Of a stretch of 64,000 nt of DNA, positions 1 to 7,734 are shown in pieces; the first letter of the stretch is position 1; each line of letters opens with the position of its first letter. Below the pieces are notes generated by a model, which was not told where the DNA came from, did not search any database, and worked only from the letters and a program-made list of their open reading frames with translations. Made by a program: the position numbers and the translations under genes. Source of the DNA: an uncultured Erythrobacter sp. (lineage in GTDB: Bacteria; Pseudomonadota; Alphaproteobacteria; Sphingomonadales; Sphingomonadaceae); NCBI GenBank assembly GCA_947488755.1, contig CANLAD010000001.1, forward strand, positions 1-64,000, written 5' to 3'.

Positions 1-1053
1 TCCTTTGCTCGGGTTTGCATGACAGCAACCCATCTTGGCACTTAGATGCCGTGAGCGGGAGCCATCCACCTCATCCGCTTCCCACACGGCGGTGCCGCAT
101 CCGAACGCTTCGCCAGCCTCTTTAACACCACTGGCCACCGCCCCTTGCGCAAAGTCGCGCGCCGCTGCGCCGACCGCGCCGGGACTGCGCGCTTCTGGAC
201 GCGCCGCGCCGATGACGAGCGCGGGCGGGGAGGGCAGGTCGAGCGACACATGGCTCGCCGCTTCGTCATGCAGGACCAGCGCGTAGGGCTGCGCAAAATC
301 CTCAGGCGAGGGCGCCCCCGGCAGGTCGAGCGGCGCGCGGGCGTGCTCGCGCTCCTCGGTCAGCGCCTCGGCCTCGCCCGCCAGCCCCTCGGCCTCAAGC
401 GGACCTTCGGGATGATCCTGCGTAAAGCGCTCGATATTGTCGGGACGCGCCAGATACGTCTTGCCCTTGGTGTGCAGCCCGCCGACCCAGCGCCAGCTCA
501 GCGTGTTGCTCGCCGCATCGCCATCCATCAGGTGCCGCAGGAACAGATCCGCGCCCAGCTCCCACGGCAGCTTGAGAGTGAAGATCCAGATGCTCGCAAA
601 CCACATGCGCGCGTGATTGTGGAGGTATCCGGTTTCAGTCAGCTCGCGCGCCCAATAATCGAACGCCGCGATCCCCGTGCGCCCCTCGCTCGCCTCGTCG
701 TAGGCTTTCGCCAGCCCCGCATTGTCGGCAACGCGTGCCAGCGCCGCATCGCGCTGCGTGCAATAGGCCCACCAGATCGAGGGCCGCTGTTCGAGATAGC
801 CCTTGAAATAGACCCGCCAGAAAACTTCGGAAACGAATTTCTCCGCCGCCTGTGGCGAGTGCTGGGAATAGACCCGCTCGATCACCTCGCCCTCGCTGAT
901 CAACCCGGCGTGGAGATAAGGCGAAAGCTGCGAGACATTGCTGCGCTGCGGCCCGTCATCGGCACCGCGCGTCTCGGCATAGCGGCGCGCGGCGCGGGGA
1001 AGGAAGTCGTCGAGAGCGGAAAGCGCGATAGCGCGGGTTGGGCTTGTGTGCAT
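1..1053 (-). CDS. photolyase/cryptochrome-type FAD-binding protein (partial, runs off left edge)
   Basis: Reading leftwards from an ATG at 1053 the frame stays open to base 1, so the C-terminus is missing. The first ~230 residues match the helical FAD-binding domain of DNA photolyases: an early YLHAG segment, then EKFVSEVFWRVYFKGYLE, then the strongly conserved LHNHARMWFASIW and the WRWVGGLHTKGKTYLA block that packs round FAD. Family role is light-driven repair of cyclobutane pyrimidine dimers. The usual N-terminal alpha/beta antenna domain is absent: the FAD domain begins within 20 residues of the start. About 110 further residues follow, with a PALVIGAARPEARSPG stretch that could be a Rossmann-like segment. 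It is therefore either a short photolyase-like protein of the FAD-domain-only group or a rearranged one. Transcribed away from the DUF2726 gene's promoter side, 61 nt downstream of that gene. Confidence 0.85.
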   Translation of the reverse strand, partial: MHTSPTRAIALSALDDFLPRAARRYAETRGADDGPQRSNVSQLSPYLHAGLISEGEVIERVYSQHSPQAAEKFVSEVFWRVYFKGYLEQRPSIWWAYCTQRDAALARVADNAGLAKAYDEASEGRTGIAAFDYWARELTETGYLHNHARMWFASIWIFTLKLPWELGADLFLRHLMDGDAASNTLSWRWVGGLHTKGKTYLARPDNIERFTQDHPEGPLEAEGLAGEAEALTEEREHARAPLDLPGAPSPEDFAQPYALVLHDEAASHVSLDLPSPPALVIGAARPEARSPGAVGAAARDFAQGAVASGVKEAGEAFGCGTAVWEADEVDGSRSRHLSAKMGCCHANPSKG

Positions 1054-1114
1054 GGGCGGCGAGATAGGGATGGTGCGAGCCGATGAGGAGGGGGCGCCGA
1101 CGTGGAATGGTCAA

Positions 1115-1777
1115 TCAGGCGCTGCGAGTAAGACGCTTCGGTGCAGCCGCGTCCGGAACCAGTTTTGCCACAAGCTGCTTCAATTCGGCAGGCGTTGTAT
1201 GTCCTGCGACCACCTCGTGATAACCGATCCCCGCCTTTCGCAGCGCCTCCTTCTTGACCGCATCGCGGGCGGCGGCGCTGCCCTGATGGTGGCCTTCCCC
1301 TTGATATTCGATCGCATGGATGATGCGGCACTTCTCATCCATCAAGGCGAAGTCGACGCGCTTGGAATTGATTGCGAAATATGCGTCCTGCTCGGGACTT
1401 GCGAGGAACTCACCGAGAGAGACTTGCGCCATTACCTGCCAGTTCGGGTTTCGGGCGATAACTGCGTCCTCCAGCGCGGTGAACACCTTCGCCTCCGGCT
1501 TGTTAAGCAGGCAGCGCGAATTGAAGTTCGAGCGGCTCACCACCTTGAGCTGTTCGGCCGCGAAGTCCACGGCTTTCAGATTGCTCTTCGCGAAACGACT
1601 GGTGGCCGCCGTGCTCGATCCGCCGGTGGCTTGATTGCGTCCGCGCCAGTAGGCTTGACGCTTTTCCCGCTCCAGTTTCTGCGTGACGCGCTCGACAACG
1701 ATTCCGATAGCTGCGCCAACGGTAAGCACGACAAGAAGCGCTATCGGGCGATCGAGCAGGAAATTTACCGTTTCCAT
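1115..1777 (-). CDS. membrane-anchored DUF2726 protein
   Basis: 220 residues if it starts at the ATG at 1777; an in-frame ATG at 1843 would add 22 residues but a TATAGT box at about 1845-1850 suggests that region is promoter. The N-terminus has one membrane helix (residues 8-28, IALLVVLTVGAAIGIVVERV). The C-terminal ~130 residues match DUF2726, a restriction-endonuclease-like fold: LLNKPEAKVFTALEDAV, then a core with KRVDFALMD and IEYQGEGHH. The spacing of the acidic residue in VDFALMD and the later EYQGEGHH resembles a PD-(D/E)xK nuclease core, but whether it cuts DNA is not known for most members. No functional partner is visible nearby. Confidence 0.75.
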   Translation of the reverse strand: METVNFLLDRPIALLVVLTVGAAIGIVVERVTQKLEREKRQAYWRGRNQATGGSSTAATSRFAKSNLKAVDFAAEQLKVVSRSNFNSRCLLNKPEAKVFTALEDAVIARNPNWQVMAQVSLGEFLASPEQDAYFAINSKRVDFALMDEKCRIIHAIEYQGEGHHQGSAAARDAVKKEALRKAGIGYHEVVAGHTTPAELKQLVAKLVPDAAAPKRLTRSA

Positions 1778-2039
1778 TTGTTCAAGGATAGCAAAGCGAT
1801 GTTTTGAATTGGTAAAGGAGGCGTGGTCGATCAGGCCGGACACTATACACGTGCGTCCTTCAACCCTCGCGCGACTGACTCACTTAGGATATTAGCATCG
1901 ACAGGGTCTCCGCGATCATTTTGCCTGGAAATATGTTGATTCGCCCGCATAACGCGGCCCAATCCGGTTAGGGCAATCCGCCCGCCGTCGCGCACCTCGA
2001 AACTTTCCTACTCGCGCAAAATCTGCCCTATCCTCGCGG

Positions 2040-2636
2040 ATGACAGACACATCGCACACCCCCACCACCGCCCTGACGACCACAACCAACCGTCGCAATC
2101 GCTGGACGCGCAGGCGGCAGGCGACATTCCTTCGCGCGCTGGCCTGTTCGCATTCGGTCAAGAAAGCCGCTCACGCTGCGGGGATGAGTCGGCAATCGGC
2201 CTACGAATTGCGCGCGCGGCTGAAAGGCGAACCGTTCGATCTTGCTTGGCATGCCGCGCTCCGCTGCCGGTTCGATGCGCTGGCCGATGCGGCCATGGAT
2301 CGCGCCATGAACGGGGTCGAGGTTCCGCACTTCTACAAGGGCGAGCTGATCGGCACGTCGCGCCGCTATGACGAGCGGCTGACCGTTGCGCTGCTGGCGC
2401 TGCGTGAACGCCTTGCTCCGCCGCGCTCCGGGCATCATCTGGCAGGATCCTACGATGCAAGCGCGTTCGGGCGCCTGGTCGAGCGGGTCGAGGATGGGCC
2501 GGAAACGTGGGACGAGCAACACCGGATCGAGCTTGAAGCGCTCAATGCCGAACTCGACGCCGCAGCCGAAGAGAAGGCGCAAAACGGCGAGAAAAGCGCG
2601 GATTCGAGCGCGGACAGCGCTTTCTCATGGCCGTGA
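2040..2636 (+). CDS. helix-turn-helix hypothetical protein
   Basis: 198 residues. Residues 27-70 read as a helix-turn-helix of the phage/terminase small-subunit or Trp-repressor-like kind: RQATFLRALACSHSVKKAAH followed by AAGMSRQSAYELRARLKG. A middle block contains VPHFYKGELIGTSRRYDERL, and the tail is acidic and low complexity. I recognise the general type (a conserved alphaproteobacterial HTH protein) but not a defined function. It stands alone on its strand, 180 nt after the divergent DUF2726 gene, and is followed by a 420-nt region with an inverted repeat (2661-2732) that could be its own target, which is inference only. Confidence 0.7.
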   Translation: MTDTSHTPTTALTTTTNRRNRWTRRRQATFLRALACSHSVKKAAHAAGMSRQSAYELRARLKGEPFDLAWHAALRCRFDALADAAMDRAMNGVEVPHFYKGELIGTSRRYDERLTVALLALRERLAPPRSGHHLAGSYDASAFGRLVERVEDGPETWDEQHRIELEALNAELDAAAEEKAQNGEKSADSSADSAFSWP

Positions 2637-2650
2637 TTGACGCGAAAGCA

Positions 2651-2762
2651 TGTTGGAAAAGTGTCAGGTAGGGGTTTTCAGCCATGAATCCCGGAACCGT
2701 GCGCCTTACAGACCTAAAATCGCACCTGACACCGTGTCCAATGTGTCAAATAATGTTGGAAA
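2651..2762. repeat. paired inverted/direct repeat between HTH gene and cold-shock gene
   Basis: GTGTCAGGT at 2661-2669 is matched by its exact reverse complement ACCTGACAC at 2724-2732. A direct repeat TGTTGGAAA lies at 2651-2659 and again at 2754-2762, so the arrangement is TGTTGGAAA-aGTGTCAGGT ... ACCTGACAC ... GTGTCAAA-taaTGTTGGAAA. This sits in the 422-nt stretch 2637-3058, which otherwise holds only one tiny possible reading frame and no recognisable gene. It may be an operator or a remnant of a mobile element; nothing decides between these. Confidence 0.5.
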
Positions 2763-2803
2763 GCGGCGGCCTGCTGGATGCCCACGCAAAGAGGAACGAT
2801 TAG
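2684..2803 (+). CDS. possible 39-residue CxxC mini-protein
   Basis: An ATG at 2684 opens 39 codons ending TAG at 2801-2803, with an AGGGG run about 8 nt upstream that could serve as ribosome binding site. The product contains TPCPMCQIML, a CxxC pair of zinc-ribbon or redox type. It overlaps the inverted repeat described at 2651-2762, so it may be a chance frame. No homologue is recalled. Confidence 0.22.
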   Translation: MNPGTVRLTDLKSHLTPCPMCQIMLESGGLLDAHAKRND

Positions 2804-3058
2804 GAGAACCTGAAAACCCGTGCTAAAGCGCCCGCGCTGACGTCGGAATTTGCGACGGACTTCGAAATTTGCGCTCCGCCGCTTGCCTGATCCCGTCGCG
2901 AAAGCATGGGATCGGCCCCGGCGTTAACCGGACGACGACTTCCTTTCCTTGAACGATTTGACGCCTCCAGTTCGCATCGGCGAACCGGCTGTAACGATAA
3001 GGCCGACGGGTCAACTTATTCCCCGCGGCACACAAGTTCTTTCGAAAGGAACACCAAT

Positions 3059-3271
3059 ATGTCCAAGACCGGAACCGTGAAGTTCTTCAACACCGACAAG
3101 GGTTATGGCTTCATCCAGCCCGACGATGGCTCGGCTGACAGCTTCGTTCACATCAGCGCGGTCCAGGCCGCCGGGATGCACACGCTCGATAAGGAGCAGC
3201 GGCTCAATTACGACGTGGAAACTGGCCGTAACGGCAAGGAAAGCGCCGTGAACCTGTCGTCCGCCGACTGA
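3059..3271 (+). CDS. cspA: cold-shock domain protein (CspA family)
   Basis: 70 residues, the standard length for a single-domain cold-shock protein. It carries RNP1-like KGYGFIQ (residues 14-20) and RNP2-like FVHISAV, which bind single-stranded RNA or DNA. The ATG at 3059 has a good AAAGGAA ribosome binding site 8 nt upstream; the open frame extends further 5' but has no site there. Family role is an RNA chaperone that melts mRNA structure in cold or stationary phase. The gene is followed by a strong hairpin at 3284-3327 and then by a small coiled-coil gene in the same direction. The more than 250 nt upstream are gene-free, so a long structured 5' leader as in other cspA genes is possible. 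Confidence 0.93.
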   Translation: MSKTGTVKFFNTDKGYGFIQPDDGSADSFVHISAVQAAGMHTLDKEQRLNYDVETGRNGKESAVNLSSAD

Positions 3272-3283
3272 TTTCGCCCGTTT

Positions 3284-3327
3284 GCGGGGTGCAGGGGCTG
3301 GGCTCCGGCTTTGCTCCTGCACCCCGC
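3284..3327 (+). terminator. strong hairpin after the cold-shock gene
   Basis: Perfect 12-bp stem GCGGGGTGCAGG (3284-3295) with CCTGCACCCCGC (3316-3327) and a 20-nt loop, starting 13 nt after the cspA stop. There is no run of T after it, so it may be a partial terminator or mRNA-protecting structure that separates cspA from the next gene. Confidence 0.6.
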
Positions 3328-3363
3328 ATCGGTTTCCCATTCACTCCAGTCAAGGACACCTGC

Positions 3364-3600
3364 ATGGCCCAGACCTTCGAATTTTATACCGAACGCGCAG
3401 ACGCCGCTGCGGCAGCCGCCAAGGAAGCCGAGCTCGACAATGTGCGCGAGCGTGAGCTTCGTTCGGAAAAGACCTGGCGTGGCCTCGCCGAACAGGCGCG
3501 CAAGGGTGCGGTAGAGCGCGAAAAGGCGGATGCCGCGCGCATCGCCAAGCGCGAAGCCGAAAAGCAGGCGGCCGAAGAAAAAGCGGTGGAGCAGGGCTAG
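3364..3600 (+). CDS. small charged helical protein following cspA
   Basis: 78 residues, ATG at 3364 preceded by CAAGGACA. Composition is Ala, Glu, Lys and Arg rich with no membrane segment; nearly the whole chain is predicted to form one continuous helix or coiled coil (AAAAAKEAELDNVRERELRS, then KREAEKQAAEEKAVEQG). It lies 92 nt after cspA, on the far side of the hairpin. I know of similar small proteins beside cold-shock genes in sphingomonads but no assigned function. Confidence 0.6.
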   Translation: MAQTFEFYTERADAAAAAAKEAELDNVRERELRSEKTWRGLAEQARKGAVEREKADAARIAKREAEKQAAEEKAVEQG

Positions 3601-3700
3601 GCCTGCGACCTTACCGGCGCGCTCAGTGCCGCTCCTGACTTGCGCTCTGCCCGTGTCCGGCCCAAATGGATAGGCCCAGACATTCGAGGAGAGACCCGCA

Positions 3701-4051
3701 ATGCAGTTCCAGTTCAACACCGACAGCTCCGTCATGGGCACCGCCAACGTCGCCGAGCGGATCGAGACGATGGTGCGCGAAAAGCTCGCCCGGTTCGAGG
3801 AGCGACTGACCCGCGTCGAGGTCCATGTGTCGGATGTGAACGGATCGAAGCACGGTGCGGATGACAAGCATTGCAAGATCGAGGCGCGTCCGCGCGGCGG
3901 CCGGGCGATCGGCGTGACGGGCAAGGCCGACGCGGTCGACGACGCCGCCCGCCGCGCCGCGAACACGCTGGTCCAGCGGCTGGAAAGGCATTTCGGCAAA
4001 AGCGAAAAGCACAGCCACGACCCGCGCCCGGACAAGGTGATCGACGGCTAG
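3701..4051 (+). CDS. hpf: HPF/RaiA-family ribosome hibernation factor
   Basis: 116 residues with the short-HPF layout: an N-terminal beta strand (MQFQFNTDSSVMG), a helix beginning ERIETMVREKLARFEERLTR, a VEVHVSDVNG strand and the basic IEARPRGGRAIGVTGKA segment that contacts 16S rRNA. Family members bind the decoding region of idle ribosomes and block translation during stress. A GAGGAGAG ribosome binding site precedes the ATG at 3701. No C-terminal dimerisation domain of the long form is present. Its position after cspA and the small helical gene fits a stress-translation neighbourhood. Confidence 0.85.
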   Translation: MQFQFNTDSSVMGTANVAERIETMVREKLARFEERLTRVEVHVSDVNGSKHGADDKHCKIEARPRGGRAIGVTGKADAVDDAARRAANTLVQRLERHFGKSEKHSHDPRPDKVIDG

Positions 4052-4108
4052 AGCCGCAGGTCGCTGCGGCGCGCGAGTAGCGCTTCGTCCGGGGCGTGGT
4101 CCCTTCGA

Positions 4109-4561
4109 TCAGGTGCCCGACGTGAGCTCACCGTTTTCGCGTCCTTCCCACCAGGCGATGCGCGCAGGGACGACTTCGATGAGCACGATATCGGGGCTGT
4201 CGAGACCATCGGTGAACCACTTCTCGAGCTCGGCTACCCAATGCTCCTCCATCGTCGGGCGGTCGTGAATGAGCGTCGCAGTGCCCTGTACCGCGGCGTA
4301 GAAATCGCCATCGACATAAGTCGCGCCGCACTCGTTCGAGCGTTGCAGATCATCGTCGATCCGGCCGTCGTCGCTGGCAAAATGATAGGTGGTGCCGTCG
4401 TCGCGGCTCACATGGCCATTGTTCGACATCGGGCGCGCGGTGATCTTCCCATCGTCGCCCGTTTTCGTGACGAGCATGCAGGTATCGATCGCCCGCATCC
4501 GCCGGGCAACTTCGGAGAGACTGCGATTGGGAGCTGGTTGCGTCATCGTGAGGGTATCCAT
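4109..4561 (-). CDS. pyridoxamine-phosphate-oxidase-like FMN protein (general stress protein 26 type)
   Basis: 150 residues from ATG 4561 (a second ATG at 4546 is equally possible; neither has a clear ribosome binding site). The split-barrel flavin-binding fold is indicated by CMLVTKTGDDGKITARPMS, FASDDGRIDDDLQRSNE and the AVQGTATLIHDRPTMEEHW block. Family proteins bind FMN or F420 and usually reduce small substrates; none is assigned here. It is convergent with the hpf gene and points away from the fasciclin gene. Confidence 0.8.
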   Translation of the reverse strand: MDTLTMTQPAPNRSLSEVARRMRAIDTCMLVTKTGDDGKITARPMSNNGHVSRDDGTTYHFASDDGRIDDDLQRSNECGATYVDGDFYAAVQGTATLIHDRPTMEEHWVAELEKWFTDGLDSPDIVLIEVVPARIAWWEGRENGELTSGT

Positions 4562-4843
4562 GAATTGCTGCGATACATGGAATCTACTGACAAACGCGCG
4601 CCGTGTTCCGTTAACTAGTGGGACGGATGCGACAGGAAGCGGCCCCATCAAAAACTTTCGACGATCCGCGAAGGCGTTTTTTACAGGCGCGATATACCGG
4701 ACATAACGGCATCCGTGGGCAAGCGGTTTCACGCAAGATGATCAATATCTTACCGGATGCCGACCCGACTCAGCGGTGAAACATCGGTGGTTTCAAGCCT
4801 GCCTCATTCCAGCCACAAAATAGCGGGTACTGCGCTGCAGTGC

Positions 4844-4868
4844 GGAACATTCGCGTTGTCCCCACGTT
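4844..4868 (+). promoter_or_regulatory. EcfG-type (general stress sigma factor) promoter for the fasciclin gene
   Basis: GGAAC at 4844-4848, exactly 16 nt, then CGTT at 4865-4868. GGAAC-N16/17-CGTT is the established recognition sequence of sigma EcfG in alphaproteobacteria. It lies about 77 nt upstream of the fasciclin start codon in the right orientation. Confidence 0.6.
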
Positions 4869-4944
4869 GACAGAGCAGATTGGGACAAGCCATCTGCGTC
4901 CCCGAAACCGACCCCCCGACTACACCTGCCAAAAGGACAACATT

Positions 4945-5517
4945 ATGAAGACCTACAAGCTCGCCCTAGCATCTACCCTCGCTCTGGCCCTTGCCGCGTG
5001 CGCTGATGAAGCGGAGACCGAGAACGCGATGACCGCCGACGAGACGGCGATGGCTGAAGATGCAACCGCGCCCGGTACGATCGTCGAAGTCGCACAGAAT
5101 GACGGTCAGTTCTCGACCCTGGTCGAAGCAGTGACTGCAGCCGAGCTCGCCGAAACGCTTTCGGGCGAAGGTCCGTTCACCGTGTTCGCGCCGACCAATG
5201 ACGCGTTTGCGAAGCTGCCTGAAGGCACGGTCGAAACACTGACGACCGAAGAGACCGAACAACTCGGCACTATCCTGCAGTACCACGTCGTCGACGGCGT
5301 CACCGATGCCGCCGCCCTGACTCAGGCGATTGAAGGTGCAGGTGAAGGTGGTTACGAAGTCGAGACGCTCGGCGGCGGAACGCTCACGGCGATGGTGCAG
5401 GACGGTTCGGTCGTGCTGACCGATGCGGCCGGCAACACCTCGACCGTCACGGCGACCGACGTCATGGCGTCGAACGGCATCGTCCATGTGATCGATACCG
5501 TGTTGATGCCTGAATAA
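4945..5517 (+). CDS. fasciclin-domain lipoprotein
   Basis: 190 residues, ATG at 4945 with AAAAGGACAA upstream. A lipoprotein signal (LALASTLALALAAC, lipobox LAAC) is followed by an acidic, Ala/Glu/Thr-rich linker and one full fasciclin (FAS1) domain from about residue 50: FSTLVEAVTAAELAETL, GPFTVFAPTNDAFAKLP (the conserved H1 motif), ILQYHVVDG and the terminal GIVHVIDTVLMPE. FAS1 proteins act in adhesion or surface interactions; the lipobox places it on a membrane facing the periplasm or outside. The upstream EcfG-type promoter suggests induction in the general stress response. Confidence 0.92.
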   Translation: MKTYKLALASTLALALAACADEAETENAMTADETAMAEDATAPGTIVEVAQNDGQFSTLVEAVTAAELAETLSGEGPFTVFAPTNDAFAKLPEGTVETLTTEETEQLGTILQYHVVDGVTDAAALTQAIEGAGEGGYEVETLGGGTLTAMVQDGSVVLTDAAGNTSTVTATDVMASNGIVHVIDTVLMPE

Positions 5518-5667
5518 GACATCTTCCAAGAACCACGGCTGAGTGCGCGCATCGCGTGTCAGACGTTAGAGAGGCGGGCCTTGGCGGGTCCGCCTCTTGC
5601 TATTTCGACAGGCTGTGAACGGCGCATGCTTCCCTACACGCTCGCGCCGATATATGAGAGCGCGATC

Positions 5668-6114
5668 ATGCCCGAGCGCAAACCGATATCCCTCCCCATC
5701 TTCGCCGCGGCGCTACTGGGCGCGTGCACGCAAACGCCCGGCGAGATCACGCGCGACACGAAGCCTTTCGACGGGATCGACGAACAGGCCAGCATCACGC
5801 TGCTTGGCACCGAGCCGTTCTGGAACCTCGACATCGCGCCGGAAGAAGGCGGGTATAACGCGACATTTCAGACGCCCGACAATCTCGACGGCGCCACTTT
5901 CGCAGTGGCACGCTTTGCAGGCAATAACGGGGTGGGCTTCAACGGCGATCTGGATGGCAAACAAGTGCAGGCGGCTATCACGCCGGGCGCATGCAGCGAC
6001 GGAATGAGCGATCGCTCGTTCCCCTACACCGCCACGCTCGCGATGGGCGAGGACACGTTTTACGGCTGCGCCTACACCAGTGACGAGCCGTTTACCGGGA
6101 GCGAGGCACCATGA
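5668..6114 (+). CDS. small lipoprotein, COG3650-like
   Basis: 148 residues from ATG 5668. The signal peptide ends in LLGAC, a lipobox. The mature part has the layout of the COG3650 uncharacterised group: LLGTEPFWNLDI near the start and CSDGMSDRSFPYTATL followed by FYGCAY near the end, with two cysteines that could pair. Function unknown; probably a periplasmic lipoprotein. Its stop overlaps the start of the next gene (ATGA at 6111-6114), so the two are translated together. Confidence 0.75.
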   Translation: MPERKPISLPIFAAALLGACTQTPGEITRDTKPFDGIDEQASITLLGTEPFWNLDIAPEEGGYNATFQTPDNLDGATFAVARFAGNNGVGFNGDLDGKQVQAAITPGACSDGMSDRSFPYTATLAMGEDTFYGCAYTSDEPFTGSEAP

Positions 6115-6506
6115 GCGGACTTCGCGATACAGGCCGCGTGGGAGCGGCGGTCGGCGCTGACGGCGTCGGCTCTGCTTGGCGCGGGTTCTTCTGGGCGGCG
6201 TGCGTCTTCGCCCTCACGGTTGGCGGGATTGCCATGTTGTCTCCTGCCGCGACGCTGGATTCACGCATTGTCGGAGTGCTGATTTTCGCGTTCGGCATCG
6301 TCTATCTTGCCGTGGCGCGCGATCCTGCGCGCTTTGCCCCGGTCCTGTGGGCGGGTGTGATCGGCAAGATCGGATTCATCGCGCTGATCGCCCCCGAATT
6401 ATTGGATGGCAGCGCAAATTTGGTTATCGGTGCGGCCCTCGCGGTCGATGCGGTGTTTGCTGCGGGCTTCCTCTGGTTCCTGCTGACGAAGGCGGACCAC
6501 CTCTAG
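6111..6506 (+). CDS. four-helix membrane protein of unknown function
   Basis: 131 residues. Four hydrophobic segments: FFWAACVFALTVGGIAML, IVGVLIFAFGIVYLAV, VLWAGVIGKIGFIALIA and LVIGAALAVDAVFAAGFLWF. No enzymatic motif. ATG overlaps the stop of the preceding lipoprotein gene, so they form a two-gene operon; this pairing of an exported lipoprotein with a small membrane protein hints at an envelope role, which is inference. Confidence 0.75.
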   Translation: MSGLRDTGRVGAAVGADGVGSAWRGFFWAACVFALTVGGIAMLSPAATLDSRIVGVLIFAFGIVYLAVARDPARFAPVLWAGVIGKIGFIALIAPELLDGSANLVIGAALAVDAVFAAGFLWFLLTKADHL

Positions 6507-6648
6507 CAGCGCGCTGCGTTCGACGCTGTTGGTGGACCTTCTGCGGAACATGATCGCCTGCGCCGCATTTACGATATGAACTTTCGTAGCACCACAACCT
6601 TTCAATGATAATCCGTGTGGCTGGGGCATTTCGCGGACGGGGATAAAG

Positions 6649-7734
6649 ATGACCACCGATGACGAATCCGAACGTTCGCGCTCGGCGCAGGCCAATATAC
6701 GCTTCGACGACGCGCCCGAACGCTTCCGCCAGGACAATGCTGAAGACCAGTTCGCGGGCGCGTCCGGCGTGCTGTTCGAACAGGCGATGGCGCAAACACG
6801 CATGGCGATCTGTCTATGCGACCCTCATGCCGAGGACATTCCGATCGTCTTCGCCAACCGCGCGTTCCGGCATCTTACCGGTTATTCCGAAGAAGATATC
6901 ATCGGCAACAATTGTCGGTTCCTCCAAGGCCCCGATACCGATCCCGAAGCGGTTTCCCGCATTCGCAAGGCGATAGAGGACGAGGATGTGACGGTCGTCG
7001 AATTGCTGAATTATCGCAAGAACGGCACGAGTTTCTGGAACGCGCTGCATATCGGGCCGATCTACAACGATAACAATGAACTGGTCTATTTCTTCGGGAG
7101 CCAGTGGGACGTATCCGACGTCCGCGCGGCGCGGGCGGAGGAGCAACACGCCCGCGAGATGGCGCGCGAGCTTTCGCACCGGATGAAGAACATGTTCGCA
7201 GTCATTTCCGGGATTGTGAACGTCACCGGACGCGAGCGCGGTATTTCGGCTGAGGCGGCGGAAATAAACGCGCGCATTCAGGCTCTGGGCCGTGCCTACG
7301 AACCGACGCTGGATGATGCGTCGAGCGGCAGTATCGATATCGGCGAGGCGATCCGCGCGGTTCTTAGCCCGTATGAGCAGAAGGATGGCCACCTCGAATA
7401 TCGTGGAAGCGGCGCGCGTATGCCGTTCACCCTTGTTTCCGTGGTCGGCCTTGTGCTGCATGAACTGGCCGCCAACGCGACCAAACATGGCGCGTGGTCG
7501 GTCGAAGGCGGGCTGGTTGAAGTCGAGTGGCGGACCGTTGATAGCGATACGCTGCTAATTCTCGAATGGAATGAAACAGGCGTGCAAGACTTGGACCCGG
7601 CGGCCATAGAAGATGGTACGGGCAATGCGATCGTCAATCGCATGTTGCGCAGCGCGGGCGGCTCTATCGAGCGGCAGTGGAACGATGATGGCCTTACCGC
7701 GACGATATCCATCCCCGCCTTGAGGGATTTGTGA
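6649..7734 (+). CDS. soluble LOV blue-light histidine kinase (HWE/HisKA_2)
   Basis: 361 residues, ATG 6649 after GGGGATAAAG. Residues ~45-155 form a LOV domain with the flavin-adduct signature GNNCRFLQG (86-94; photoactive cysteine C89). Then comes the phospho-acceptor helix ARELSHRMKNMFAVI with H177, and an HWE/HisKA_2 ATPase domain with the N-box HELAANATKHGAWS (271-284) and the family WxE motif in LEWNETG. No membrane segment. Architecture and length match the LOV kinases of Erythrobacter litoralis (EL346/EL368 type), where blue light forms a cysteinyl-flavin adduct and raises autophosphorylation. Translationally coupled to a response regulator (GTGA overlap). Confidence 0.95.
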   Translation: MTTDDESERSRSAQANIRFDDAPERFRQDNAEDQFAGASGVLFEQAMAQTRMAICLCDPHAEDIPIVFANRAFRHLTGYSEEDIIGNNCRFLQGPDTDPEAVSRIRKAIEDEDVTVVELLNYRKNGTSFWNALHIGPIYNDNNELVYFFGSQWDVSDVRAARAEEQHAREMARELSHRMKNMFAVISGIVNVTGRERGISAEAAEINARIQALGRAYEPTLDDASSGSIDIGEAIRAVLSPYEQKDGHLEYRGSGARMPFTLVSVVGLVLHELAANATKHGAWSVEGGLVEVEWRTVDSDTLLILEWNETGVQDLDPAAIEDGTGNAIVNRMLRSAGGSIERQWNDDGLTATISIPALRDL

